Made by a program: the position numbers and the translations under genes. The notes under the pieces are model-generated. The model was not told the DNA's origin. It searched no databases and worked only from the letters and a program-made list of their open reading frames with translations. A DNA stretch of 64,000 bases, from NCBI GenBank assembly GCA_947561585.1, contig CANNZV010000426.1, forward strand, positions 356,414 to 420,413, given 5' to 3'. Origin of the DNA: Caprella mutica (Eukaryota; Arthropoda; Malacostraca; Amphipoda; Caprellidae). Shown here piece after piece: positions 1 to 12,394 of this stretch; the first letter of the stretch is position 1; every line of letters begins with the position of its first letter.

Positions 1-391
1 GGTGCATTTAACTATAAGTACATCTGGTGCATTTAACTATAAGTACATCTGGTGCATTTAACTATAAGTACATCTGGTGCATTTAACTATAAGTACATCT
101 GGTACATTTAACTATAAGTACATCTGGTACATATAATACACATACCTATAACTCAGTACATCTGGTACATATAATACACATACCTATAACTCAGTACCTC
201 TGGTACATATAATACACATACCTATAACTCAGTACATCTGGTACATATAATACACATACCTATAACTCAGTACATCTGGTACATATAATACACATACCTA
301 TAACTCAGTACATCTGGTACATATAATACACATACCTATAACTCAGTACATCTGGTACATATAATACACATACCTATAACTCAGTACATCT
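1..391. repeat. Two abutting minisatellites (25-bp x5, then 38-bp x7)
   Basis: Positions 1-125 hold five copies of a 25-bp unit (ggtgcatttaactataagta plus catct). Positions 126-391 hold seven copies of a 38-bp unit beginning ggtacatataatacacatac. Both units end in gtacatct, so the second array may have grown from the edge of the first. The array runs off the left edge of the window. Confidence 0.95.
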
Positions 392-1865
392 CTCAGACGT
401 GTTAGTTTATTTCTCCTCTTCGTTACCATTCACATCAACCCAATAGTTTGTTTAGAGTCTTTTCTACGAAAAGCAATCGATGCAATGTGTCTGTTACTCT
501 AATGCACACAACTCTAACACTATCTCTCTATTCAGATGTTAGTGCTGTAGTAATTATCTTTCGAATGCAATTATTGTGAAATGTTTTATTTTCATATATG
601 ATGAATATTATTAGCTGAGACGAACCCAGCAGCTCTGTAACTGATAGTTGATTGTTGTTGTCGTCGTTGCGACTCATATAGGGTTACTTTAATGTTCCTG
701 GAATTCGGTAGCGGAATTCGACATATCTTTACCCATGATTCACCAGAATGGGGGAGAAATTTACTATATTTAATTGATATTTTCTCCCGATTCGTTTCTT
801 TCACTTATTGACTTATTGAAACTTATTGAAAAAATAGTTACATTCTATTTCTCTAAATAGCTAAATCCAATTTTTTTGTAAGTTCAATATTAATACATGC
901 ATCCATTAAATTGGAAAGAATTTGAGATATTTAAATATTAAACGGTTCTTCCCGTTTTTATATCTCTAATTTGTTAACTTAGTCTCAAATTTTATTAGCT
1001 ACTTCCTATAGTTATAAAAAAGTTCACTCATTCAAGACCATGGACGTTTCTAATAGTAAAACTGACACTGTCTTTTTTCTGAGTACAGCTTTTCTTTTTG
1101 TATTCATCCATTTTGTTGTAATTTTGTTGGTAACAGTGTAATCTAAGCTGTGACTGTATTTGTCACTCTTCAAAGCACTGGTACAGTTGTCAGTTGTTAC
1201 TCACCTCTGCATGCTGCACCTCACGCACTACTTTAAGTGGAGTGTACCTGTGCAAATGTTTTCCCTATTGGTGTGCAGAAATGCATAGTTACTTCCTATT
1301 ATCAATCTAATATAAAGTACAGCACTCACTCTAACGTTTGATTAGCAATTACCTGCAGAAAATATCAATTCAAAGAAGGAAAGCCTGTAATATGATTTGC
1401 GTTGATTTAATTTATAGCTTTTAATAGTCACAATATTGCTGAGAAATTACTGTGAAGTCTTCAGTTAGTTAATGCATCTTTATAATATAGACTTTATCAA
1501 GTTTATTTACTAATTGCTTTCGTGTCACATGTAGAACAAAACGAAAATGTTACCTGAAAAAGGGACTAGTATGTTGATTTATATGTCTATATTGTTTTTA
1601 CCAATTTATTCATACATTTTATTGTACCTTCTATATTGTCAATGTTCTATTTATTTTCAATATATTTCATTTAGTGTTTTCCCCATTTCCGTACTAGTTT
1701 CTCTAACAGTACAGTCTCTGGTTGCTGTAATGGTTAAGGAAGTCGAGGTGAAGGGTATCGAACAACACGGAGTAGCTACACTGCATACATGAGCACTAAA
1801 AATAACACTAATTAACTCATTGATTGTACTTATAATATTCGATTTGTTATGTTTAATATAATTAA
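392..1865. other. AT-rich stretch, no gene seen
   Basis: I see no exon with convincing coding content, no tRNA and no clear mobile element. An open frame at 1547-1792 is hydrophobic and low-complexity with no recognisable family. Confidence 0.4.
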
Positions 1866-2425
1866 CACTGAGTAACTTTTCTCTGTACTTGAGCACTGAG
1901 TAACTTTTCTCTGTACATGAGCACTGAGTAACTTTTCTCTGTACTTGAGCACTGAGTAACTTTTCTCTGTACATGAGCACTGAGTAACTTTTCTCTGTAC
2001 TTGAGCACTGAGTAACTTTTCTCTGTACATGAGCACTGAGTAACTTTTCTCTGTACATGAGCACTGAGTAACTTTTCTCTGTACTTGAGCACTGAGTAAC
2101 TTTTCTCTGTACATGAGCACTGAGTAACTTTTCTCTGTACTTGAGCACTGAGTAACTTTTCTCTATACATGAGCACTGAGTAACTTTTCTCTGTACATGA
2201 GCACTGAGTAACTTTTCTCTGTACATGAGCACTGAGTAACTTTTCTCTGTACATGAGCACTGAGTAACTTTTCTCTGTACATGAGCACTGAGTAACTTTT
2301 CTCTGTACATGAGCACTGAGTAACTTTTCTCTGTACATGAGTACTGAGTAACTTTTCTCTGTACATGAGTACTGAGTAACTTTTCTCTGTACATGAGCAC
2401 TGAGTAACTTTTCTCTGTTCATGAG
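1866..2425. repeat. 28-bp minisatellite, 20 copies
   Basis: The unit begins cactgagtaacttttctctg and continues tacatgag. Twenty copies fill 560 bp almost without length change; most differences are an A/T swap in tacaTGAG versus tactTGAG. Long open frames on the - strand are by-products of the repeat. Confidence 0.95.
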
Positions 2426-2764
2426 CATGGAATAAATTCTACAGTTAAGTTTTTACACTATATTTCTTCGTGGTATAATAACCAATTAAAATAACTATCT
2501 GTAAGTCACTATTATTTACCAGTCCTATTTATGGTATTAACTTTTATCATTTGGTCTTTTCTAATTACATTAATTCCGCTCTAATGATCTGTATCAGAGC
2601 GTACAAGGTCGGAGTTAGCTTTAAATTAACTACCTAGTGAACCATCACCTGACAATAAGTGAATTAAGGTGTACCTCTCAACACTATCTACACTAAATAG
2701 ATCATCTAATTTAACTCACTTGTCGGTTACATATTTAATAAGTCATTGGTTGTGTGGGACTAGA

Positions 2765-3115
2765 GTTCATAGCTCTGCCCCATGAATATAGTTTGAGTTT
2801 TTCTTTGCGGTACTAACCCCAAGGCTCTATCCTGAAGCTGTCTGTGGTGAATGGAAGAGAAGGGATGGCCCAAATTTTTTATGTATTTCATTTTTAGTAT
2901 TTTACCATGTTTATCATTTTTCTAACGCTACTTGCAGTTTTAGAGGATAGCGCTAGGGTTATGCTCTACAACTACGAGGTCTTAGATTCTGTGTTAGGTA
3001 GACACTAGACTCGTAGGCTTCATTTACTATCAACTCTTCATTTTCCTCTTCTATTCGTTAGTGTAGCTACATATGCTTGTGTCTCTTTGCGTCACATTCC
3101 TTGGTAAGTAACAGC
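2765..3115 (-). repeat. Dispersed repeat, copy 1 of at least 4
   Basis: Read on the - strand, this matches 46600-46940, 50985-51345 and 63710-64000. Shared blocks include ggaatgtgacgcaaagagac, gatagtaaatgaagcctacg, ataaccctagcgctatcctc and ccattcaccacagacagctt. A protein-like trace (TKECDAKRHKHM, broken by stops) is visible. This copy extends past the others beyond the caccacagaca block. Confidence 0.7.
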
Positions 3116-3162
3116 ATTCACGAAGTAACTTTTCTGCATTCATGATCATTGTCACCGACTAT

Positions 3163-3378
3163 AGCTACTGCATGGCTGGTGACTGTAGCTACTGCATTGC
3201 TGGTGACTGTAGCAACTGCATTGCTGGTGACTGTAGCTACTGCATTGCTGGTGACTGTAGCAACTGCATTGCTGGTGACTGTAGCTACTGCATGGCTGGT
3301 GACTGTATCTACTGCATTGATGGTGACTGTAGCTACTGCATTGATGGTGACTGTATCTACTGCATTGATGGTGACTGT
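3163..3378. repeat. 24-bp minisatellite, 9 copies
   Basis: The unit reads agctactgcattgctggtga plus ctgt. Because 24 is a multiple of 3, the array is open in more than one frame; the peptides are simple repeats and I do not regard them as a gene. Confidence 0.93.
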
Positions 3379-3560
3379 AGCTTCATTTATTTGCGTATTA
3401 CAACCTCTGTTTCAATATTCAGTTTGTAGGTCAAGTACAAATACACTCTGTACACACTTTTTCTAATGAATTAAAACAGGAAAAGCTGCTTAGAGTCACT
3501 TGTGCTAGTTAACCTATAGGCCCTTGTGCTAGTGCTTGTCACGTTGTTGCTTCTTCTATA

Positions 3561-3620
3561 GTCACTTGTACCAGTGCTTGGTCACTTGTACCAGTGCTTG
3601 GCCACTTGTACCAGTGCTTG
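3561..3620. repeat. 20-bp tandem repeat, 3 copies
   Basis: Three copies of gtcacttgtaccagtgcttg occur, the last with one change. Confidence 0.9.
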
Positions 3621-4400
3621 GTCTCTAGTCACTAGTATCAGTGTTTTATTTCATTCTAATACGTGCTAATCATTTTAACATTCATTACCATTTATTATAA
3701 TCTTTAGATCCTTCAGATCACACATAAATACTCATGGCTGATCGTGGTTCTTTAGTGAATAAATTCTCCAGTGATTGTCTTTACTGCTTTGTATTATTGA
3801 TTATATTCTCCAAATGGTTAATCTTCCTAACTGAATTAGTTTGCTATTTGAGTTAATTCCTTGAATTCTTCGCGTAGCTAGTTAGTGCTTTTTTGTGATT
3901 TGAGGAAGTGGTACTACCACCCCACTCTCTTGACCTTCACCACTCAAAAAAGCTACACTACGTGTTTGAGGTGGTAAAGCAAGTAAAGTGTTCGGTTAAG
4001 CACCTTACAGGAAGTACATTAAGTACATGCTAAGCACAAACACTTTTTGCACCGCTTTCCATCACTTACTCTTCATTTCCCTCTTAGTCAATTTGAGACA
4101 TCTTTCTATTCTAGTTGTATATTTATTAGTGTTTGGATAAGTAAGTAGTTGTCTTATTTACAGCATTACGTATGGAGTTAGCTAGATAGCTTTAACGTGT
4201 TCATGAGCACTGAATATAACTAACTAAGTTGCTCTCCATAATGGCTACAAAAGTAAAAATTACATTCTGTCATTTCTAACTAAGACAGAGATCTATTTTA
4301 ATATTAGAACTTAATTAGAATAATTGTGAATTCTTTCATATTTTGTAGTAATTAGAAACATAGTAGAAATATCTTCCTTAATTTGCTTGTATTATTCTAC
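3621..4400. other. AT-rich spacer, no gene seen
   Basis: No exon, RNA gene or element is recognised between the two tandem arrays. Confidence 0.4.
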
Positions 4401-4820
4401 ATCAGATGTTCGTATCCCATTGCTTTGCATCCCTGTTCTCATAGCTGTATCCCGCACATCAGCTGTTCGTATCCCATTGGTTTGCATCCCTGTTCTCGTA
4501 GCTGCATCCCTCGCATCAGCTGTTCGTATCCCATTGGTTTGCATCCCTGTTCTCGTAGCTGCATCCCTCACATCAGTTGTTCGTGTCCAATTGGTTTGCA
4601 TCCCTGTTCTCGTAGCTGCATCCCTCCATCAGCTGTTCGTATCCCATTGGTTTGCATCCCTGTTCTCGTAGCTGCATCCCTCACATCAGCTGTTCGTATC
4701 CCATTGGTTTGCATCCCTGTTCTCGTAGCTGCATCCCTCACATCAGCTGTTCGTGTCCCATTGGTTTGCATCCCTGTTCTCATAGCTGCATCCCTCACAT
4801 CAGCTGTTCGTATCCCTTTT
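4401..4820. repeat. 57-bp minisatellite, about 7 copies
   Basis: The unit contains cgtatcccattggtttgcat, then ccctgttctcgtag, then ctgcatccctcacatcag. The last two blocks are each pyrimidine-rich and end in YAG on the + strand. The fourth unit lacks four bases, which shifts the frame. Open frames on both strands are repeat by-products. Confidence 0.93.
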
Positions 4821-5435
4821 CTCAGCTTTAACGTGCTGTAACCCTCTTCCAAGAATTGCAAACGATTTCTGTGTGCGTATTTGTGTGTATGTACGTATGT
4901 GCGTTCTACAGTGCCTTTACATGTCGAAAAGAGAGTATAGTTAATTCTAAGGAATTTTTAGTATTTAACTTGCATTGAATTCCTCACTTTAAAGGTACGC
5001 AAGATGTTACTTATATTATAATATTGTGTACCATATAGTGAGTAGATGGACTAAGTCTGAACTCTTCAGTCGTTATTTCTCTCTGTACATTGTCTCGTGT
5101 CTTTAGTGCTATAGTGTGTTTGCTATTTCTCAGTTCACTAGCACTGACATGTCTAGCATGTTCCTTTGTACCATTCATTACACTGACATGTGTAATTGTA
5201 ACAGAAAAACATGGCGTGATTGAGACGAATCGTTTGGTGAGGAGTAGTGTGCTCCATATCGCCTCTAGCACATATTATAATGGCAATAACTTTACCTAGC
5301 CACACTGTGCATTACTTGCTATTAACTAACTAGAAAAACACTGAGGATGTTAGTAAGAAATACACAAAGAAAACTTTATCAATAAATGCTCAGGTGAAAG
5401 GGGTGCACGGTAATGTGACAAAAACCTCTATTGAA
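4821..5435. other. Spacer, no gene seen
   Basis: An open frame at 5090-5299 looks signal-peptide-like but lacks an ATG and has no matching donor, so it is not called. Nothing else is recognised. Confidence 0.4.
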
Positions 5436-6850
5436 GTGACTACACGGCACACTGTGAATGTGTGACTGCACGGCACACTGTGAATGTGTGACTACACGGC
5501 ACACTGTGAATGTGTGACTGCACGGCACACTGTGAATGTGTGACTACACGGCACACTGTGAATGTGTGACTACACGGCACACTGTGAATGTGTGACTGCA
5601 CGGCACACAGTGAATGTGTGTGACTACACGGCACACTGTGAATGTGTGTGACTACACGGCACACTGTGAATGTGTGTGACTACACGGCACACTGTGAATG
5701 TGTGTGACTACACGGCACACTGTGAATGTGTGTGACTACACGGCACACTGTGAATGTGTGTGACTACACGGCACACTGTGAATGTGTGACTACACGGCAC
5801 ACTGTGAATGTGTGACTGCACGGCACACTGTGAATGTGTGACTACACGGCACACTGTGAATGTGTGACTACACGGCACACTGTGAATGTGTGACTACACG
5901 GCACACTGTGAATGTGTGACTACACGGCACACTGTGAATGTGTGACTACACGGCACACTGTGAATGTGTGACTACACGGCACACTGTGAATGTGTGACTA
6001 CACGGCACACTGTGAATGTGTGACTACACGGCACACTGTGAATGTGTGACTACACGGCACACTGTGAATGTGTGTGACTACACGGCACACTGTGAATGTG
6101 TGTGACTACACGGCACACTGTGAATGTGTGTGACTACACGGCACACTGTGAATGTGTGTGACTACACGGCACACTGTGAGTGTGTGTGACTACACGGCAC
6201 ACTGTGAGTGTGTGTGACTACACGGCACACTGTGAGTGTGTGTGACTACACGGCACACTGTGAATGTGTGTGACTACACGGCACACTGTGAATGTGTGTG
6301 ACTACACGGCACACTGTGAGTGTGTGTGACTACACGGCACACTGTGAGTGTGTGTGACTACACGGCACACTGTGAGTGTGTGTGACTACACGGCACACTG
6401 TGAGTGTGTGTGACTACACGGCACACTGTGAGTGTGTGTGACTACACGGCACACTGTGGGTGTGTGTGACTACACGGCACACTGTGAATGTGTGTGACTA
6501 CACGGCACACTGTGAGTGTGATTGTGACTACACGGCACACTGTGAGTGTGATTGTGACTACACGGCACACTGTGAGTGTGATTGTGACTACACGGCACAC
6601 TGTGAGTGTGATTGTGACTGAAAAAGAGCTTCACCATCAGACATGAACGGGTGGCGCATCAGCGTGGCTTCGACTGGCGGATGGACCAGTTGGAACTTCA
6701 TCTCAGGAAATCTCAGGTGTGTGTGACTGCGCGGCACACTGTGAGTGTGTATGACTGCGCGGCACACTGTGAGTGTGTGTGACTGCGCGGCACACTGTGA
6801 GTGTGTGTGACTGCGCGGCACACTGTGAGTGAGTGACTACACGGCACACT
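5436..6850. repeat. 26/28-bp minisatellite, about 48 copies, interrupted at 6620-6716
   Basis: The unit reads gactacacggcacactgtga followed by atgtgt, with an extra tg in many copies. Blocks of 26-bp and 28-bp units alternate. Variants (gaatg, gagtg, gattg, and gactgcgcgg near the end) are grouped, showing local expansions. A 97-bp unrelated insert splits the array near its right end. Confidence 0.95.
6620..6716. other. Unique GC-rich island inside the minisatellite
   Basis: This 97-bp stretch breaks the array and is unlike its surroundings in composition. It is open on both strands: + strand HERVAHQRGFDWRMDQLELH, - strand LRFPEMKFQLVHPPVEATLM. On the + strand it is followed by CAG/gtgtgtg, donor-like. 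It may be a captured exon fragment; I do not recognise the family. Confidence 0.5.
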
Positions 6851-7537
6851 GGCAGTATATTTTAACTGTGTATTTATTTTAATCACTCTTAACTATGTCA
6901 AACATTCCATATGTTATACAGTAGGTGTACAATTTATTTAATTAGCTAATGGCTGTACTATTGACACTATATTGTATTTATGTCTCCCTGTGTAGGTGTG
7001 TTAGTTAGTTTGTACTCTTTATTTACAATAACATTGCAGCATGAGGCAAAGAGAGACACTCTTCATCTTTGTCACTCTTTACTCACTCTTCTCTAGTCTC
7101 ATTCACCCTAACATGCTTCATCTTACTTTTCATCTCGGTTATCATCCCCCCATTCTCTTTCACTTTAATCACTGCTTACCTTTTCTAATCTCCGTAATTT
7201 CCCGTTGCATGTCCCTCCATTCATTATTCTTTGTTTACCCCCCCCCCCCCTCTCTTTGAGCCCCCCATACCCTATTGATTTATTCGATACCCCTGAGTAC
7301 AGTGGTGCTGATGCTGTCACTCTGCCTCTCCATGCTATTGCTACGGCACACTCTGCTCTCACTGTGGTCAGTGCTAAATAGCTAGCACTTTGCTAATTAC
7401 TCACATTGGTCTATAATGAGGCTATCATTGAATGTTCCTGACTTTTAACTCCTTTGTTATGGTCTGTGGAGAGTGAAGATGCTACACTCTGCCAAAAGAC
7501 ACTAGTAGTAATTATCATTCATTATTATACCATCCAC

Positions 7538-7647
7538 TCTGATTTATTGTTGTTTACTCTGATTTATTGTTATTTACCGTGATTTATTGTTATTTACCGT
7601 GATTTATTGTTATTTACTGTTATTTATTGTTATTTACTCTGATTTAT
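7538..7647. repeat. 20-bp AT-rich tandem repeat, about 5-6 copies
   Basis: The unit is gatttattgttatttaccgt or close to it, with diverged edges. Confidence 0.85.
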
Positions 7648-7763
7648 CATTACTATATACTATGATTTTTCATTCTATTATAAAGCAGATTAAGTTAAGG
7701 AAACGTTTATATCTATATTAATATATGTAATATATTCTGTCACTCTTTTACGTTTTTTAACTA

Positions 7764-7916
7764 TAGGGTAACTTACGAATTATCGGTCATATCCACATCT
7801 TCAGTCATATGAGAAGAAACGATATAATAATAATTTAAATACAATGATAATTATTATGTTGCTTTTTCTTATGATCGAAGATGTGTAACTAACTGATAAA
7901 TCGTAACCTACCCTAT
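7764..7916. mobile_element. Foldback MITE, family F1, flanked by TA
   Basis: The arms read gggtaacttacgaattatcg and, inverted, cgatttatcagttagtta..., with a shared inner block (atcttc...gaagat) and an AT-rich centre with agaaacgata. Flanking TA on both sides suggests a TA-target element. No coding capacity. At least seven relatives occur in the window. Confidence 0.75.
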
Positions 7917-8541
7917 GTCATAACATTTCCCTCTGTCATTTCCAGGTAACTTTTTTTCTCATGTGTGTAGGTCTAGTTTCTCTTCAGTAGGCATCGTTCT
8001 TAGCTACCTGCTTTACCCTTTGGTTCATCACCGCAGAGAAGCTACTCACCTTTCCATCTAAATATAACATAACGGAGTATTTCTGTACTTCTACTGCTTG
8101 AACATCAACTACTGCAACCTGTATCATAATAGAGAACTCTAGATAAAGGCATATGGCACTTTGTTATTGCAATATGCGGTGCCAGTTCTTAACATATGTT
8201 CTAGCACTCTTTTTGAGACTATTATGAAGTATTATACTCTGTACTACCCTCACTCACTCACACCAGTCTATTGAAAAGTAAACATAACTAATAGGCAAGT
8301 AACTTCCTAATCATTCAATATACAATTTGTGATTCAAAGTGAGGTGTATTAATTAGCGTGATTAGTTGATGCTTTTTATAGTTACACCTGTCCATTGCAA
8401 CGTCTGTAACTATGCAGGGGATATAGTGAGAGGGGTATAGTACTATACAGGGGGTATAGTGACAGAATTATAGTACTATACAGGGGGTAATGTACCCCCC
8501 CCCCTGTACGCTTTCCATGTATAGTTTGTAAATGAATGAAG

Positions 8542-9010
8542 AGTTATCTTTTTTCCTGTACAGTTATCGTTTTTTCCTGTACAGTTATCTTTTTTCCTGT
8601 ACAGTTATCGTTTTCTCCTGTACAGTTATCTTTTCTCCTGTACAGTTATCGTTTTCTCTTGTACAGTTATCGTTTTCTCCTGTACAGTTATCGTTTTCTC
8701 CTGTACAGTTATCGTTTTCTCCTGTACAGTTATCGTTTTCTCCTGTACAGTTATCGTTTTCTCTTGTACAGTTATCGTTTTCTCCTGTACAGTTATCGTT
8801 TTCTCCTGTACAGTTATCGTTTTCTCCTGTACAGTTATCGTTTTCTCCTGTACAGTTATCGTTTTCTCCTGTACAGTTATCGTTTTCTCTTGTACAGTTA
8901 TCGTTTTCTCCTGTACAGTTATCGTTTTCTCTTGTACAGTTATCGTTTTCTCCTGTACAGTTATCTTTTCTCCTGTACAGTTATCTTTTCTCCTGTACAG
9001 TTATCTTCTA
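8542..9010. repeat. 21-bp minisatellite, about 22 copies, 3' splice-site-like
   Basis: The unit is cctgtacagttatcgttttct, which on the + strand presents cgttttctcctgtacag, a pyrimidine tract ending in CAG, once per unit. Since 21 is a multiple of 3, long open frames occur but are repetitive. Confidence 0.95.
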
Positions 9011-9981
9011 CTCAGAATAGATTGTGAGTAGGTTGGGTATCTTGAGCCGTTGTCATGGCTACCAAAGCTACAGTAGGTTTCAAAAGCAGTACCGACTCAA
9101 AAAATATAAATAACATGTAATATTAGATAGATTTAGATTACTATTTTGTATGTTGTATATCATGTGATATATTTATCTATTGTTTAGAAAATTCTCAACA
9201 ATAATGACTAAACTGTTCAGGTACTCCACGCCAGTTGAGCAAAGCATATGTTTATTTACCTTCATGTTTTTGTGAGTAGAATCTGTTGCCCGAGGCATTA
9301 GTTCAGTCACTCTCTGTGCCCCACTTCCAGCCTCTGAACTGCAAGGGGAAAGTACTAAATTGACAACCAACTTTAAATAACACTGATGTGTTGGTAGTTA
9401 CATTCACTTAGCACTATTATCTCACACTTATCTCACACAATCTAACTACACTTACCAGGATTACATTTCTTAGAAAGAGACTTCTAGTGATGATTGTAAA
9501 TAGTTAAAAATTGATGACGATTGATTTAGAAGATTTGAAAATTATAGAAAATTAGAAAACTGATTCTGTGATTTTGGTATCGCACAGTAACTCTCTCTCT
9601 CTCTCTCTGTTGGTACATTAAGTATGTACCCTTTACTGTACACTACTTGCGGTCAGCTGTGCCTCGTGGCTGTGTAAGCACAGTTCGTTGCTGCTAACTG
9701 TACTTTGTTGTGAAAAGCCACAGAATAAATTCGCGTGTACATCCCTACCGGTAATAATTAGCTCAGTCCCCCTTGCAGTAATTGATGCTCTGACGTGATG
9801 CACCATACCTCTATGTTCTTCAACTCACTATTAATGATTCTAAATGTGTCTGTAACATTTTGCTAGGAATCAACGAGATAACATAGGAATTAATTTCAAT
9901 TTTAAGTTCCATGGTTCTAAACTTGGTAAGTCTGTAACAAAAATTTCGGATGTGGACAATGATGAAACTAAGCCTGATTTA
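9011..9981. other. AT-rich spacer, no gene seen
   Basis: It contains a short (CT)n run near 9592-9608. I see no exon or element. Confidence 0.4.
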
Positions 9982-10483
9982 GCGTTATACAGAGAGTGGT
10001 GAGTGAGTTACATCAGATGATATAGCGTTATACAGAGAGTGGTGAGTGAGTTACATCAGGTGGTGTAGCGTTATAACGTTATACAGAGAGTGGTGAGTGA
10101 GTTACATCAGATGATGTAGCGTTATAACGTTATACAGAGAGTGGTGAGTGAGTTACATCAGATGGTGTTGCGTTATACAGAGAGTGGTGAGTGAGTTACA
10201 TCAGATGGTGTAGCGTTATACAGAGAGTGGTGAGTGAGTTACATCAGATGGTGTAGCGTTATAACGTTATACAGAGAGTGGTGAGTGAGTTACATCAGAT
10301 GGTGTTGCGTTATACAGAGAGTGGTGAGTGAGTTACATCAGATGATGTAGCGTTATAACGTTATACAGAGAGTGGTGAGTGAGTTACATCAGATGGTGTA
10401 GCGTTATACAGAGAGTGGTGAGTGAGTTACATCAGATGGTGTAGCGTTATACAGAGAGTGGTGAGTGAGTTACCCAGAGTGTT
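9982..10483. repeat. Minisatellite of 40-52-bp units, 11 copies, 5' splice-site-like
   Basis: Each unit carries cagagagtggtgagtgagtt on the + strand, so GTG/GTGAGT, close to a donor consensus, occurs eleven times. Length variation comes from an optional gttataac duplication next to gcgttatac. Two shorter half-units follow. Confidence 0.93.
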
Positions 10484-10499
10484 GTGTGAGTTACCCAGA

Positions 10500-11275
10500 G
10501 TGTTGTATTCAAAGCAATAATTTTTTTTTGTTTATCTCTAAGAATTTCCTCTTTTTTGTCGCTTTCATTCTCCTCAGAGGACTTATGTACAATTATTTTG
10601 TCAGGAAATACGCATTGCATATCTATTATCTATGTATTAGGATGTGACTGATTCAAACTTTAAATTTTTATCATGCAAAGAGATTTCATTTAGTTTCTTC
10701 AATATTTCTTGAGAATATATTTTTTAATCCTTTCAATATGTTGGTTAACAGTAAGTCCATTTAATTGCAATAACACTCTCACTTTAATATACTATATAAT
10801 AACATTACTAATACCATATTTCTACTAAATTATTGGCAGTTATTTATGTAGTTGGTTTAACCATACAATGTAACTAATGTTATTCATATGGAGCCTGGGA
10901 AAGAAATCTTAACACTTTACCTGATGGTTGAATCACCTCCCAGAGAGAAATTTATGGTAGAGCCCTCGAAGATGAAGCACCTCCATAATCTTCTATGGCC
11001 CCACCATACATTTGTCTGTGGGCTGCACTCTGTTCCGGGAGGCCAGGGTTTCCTTTTTCACATCCGTATGTAGCGTAATGAGACTAGATGCAGCTGATAC
11101 CTACTGCACCTTGCACTGTATCGACCACAGTATCTAGTCTGTGTATCGATTGCCTCTAATGTGACTCATTAGGCACTTTCCCACGCTTTCTCTTCTCTCT
11201 ACAGTAGTCACTGGTAAGGTGACTACTAAATATACTAACTAATGGATAAAAACGTGGTGGTTGCATAATGATATA
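10500..11275. other. Spacer, no gene seen
   Basis: Open frames of about 60 codons at 10465 and 10888 have no recognisable family and no good splice context. Confidence 0.4.
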
Positions 11276-11418
11276 TTGGGGTATGTTACATATTATAGGT
11301 TGGTTCCACATCTTCGATAATATAAGAAAAACTATGATAATAAATAAATATTGATATATCGTTTATTCTTATATGATCGAAGATGTGGAACTGACCGATA
11401 ATTTCAACTTTACCCCGT
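11276..11418. mobile_element. Foldback MITE, family F1
   Basis: Inverted arms carry ggttccacatcttcgataat and its partner atgatcgaagatgtggaact, around an AT-rich centre with ataagaaaaac. The ends ggggta...tacccc match family F1. Confidence 0.75.
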
Positions 11419-12394
11419 TGGGTAACAAAAATGAACTAACTAACAGGTAAAATAGGCAGCATTTATTATGGGGTAAATACTCCATTGTCGTACGTGATAG
11501 TTACATTATGATAAGAATATTGAGTGTCATTTATTTGTTAGTGTACCTAGTTAAGAATTAATAACTAAAGTAAATGTATTTAATTTTTCTGTTTTTTTTT
11601 CTAATTGCCCAATAAGAATAAAGGTATTTGTTTACACAGTAACATGTTTCGCTTCAGAGTATCTATCAGTGCAACAATAAGCTGTACAATGATGTACACT
11701 GAGGGTACGTACCCAGTGTTTGATAATGTCTAAGAATAGCTACACTACTTCCTCGCTAAGCTACTACAAAAAGTTACCTGCTACTAATGTGCTAGTCACT
11801 TAGCTGGTACTTTCCTGTTTCCCACATTGCTCTCGTTTTAAATTTTAATGTATTTCTCTTCACTGTTCATTTCTCGAATAAGTGCCTTTAAATTACCCAT
11901 GTGAACAAAGGGGCGAGAGAGAATAGAAGTAACTGGGAAATGACTTATCAGGAGCCACGATAAATGGTAAAAATCGCAATTCCAAATAAGAAGTTGAAAG
12001 AAGGAATTATGGGAAGGTAACAGGAAAGTACCAGTTAGCTTACTGAGAGAGTTGAAAGCTAACTCATCAGTACCAAGCTATTTCCTGCAGCTGTTCAGAT
12101 TATAAATGTTTATTTGGTAAATTTTTAGTAGTCGGTCTATTTTTCCCTTGTATGTCCCACAACTGTCCACCATTAAAACAATTATTTGCATCATTATTAT
12201 AATGAATACTCCATAGTAATTATCATTCTATGATTTATATCGCAGTTATACTGTACATCTACTTAAAAAGCTCAATTCATGCAATGATATATGACTAGCT
12301 AATTATAATAGTGTTCAAGATGTGATATAGTCTGACAGTGGTGTACTTAGTATTTAATTACCCATTCCTTGGAAATGATAAGAGTGATGTGATG
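11419..12394. other. AT-rich spacer, no gene seen
   Basis: No exon, RNA gene or repeat array is recognised. Confidence 0.4.

Noticed and set aside
1657..2428. Long - strand open frames of 188-247 codons over the 28-bp array
   Set aside because: They are translations of a tandem repeat open in several registers at once, with no start context, domain or splice support.
5090..5299. Signal-peptide-like frame on the + strand
   Set aside because: It begins at TTG rather than ATG and has no donor in the right phase near the hydrophobic stretch.
7041..7259. Candidate ADAM10 signal-peptide exon beginning MRQRETLFIFVTLYSLFSS
   Set aside because: It is hydrophobic and starts with ATG, but the only donor in the needed phase is poor (G/gttatc), so it is not called.
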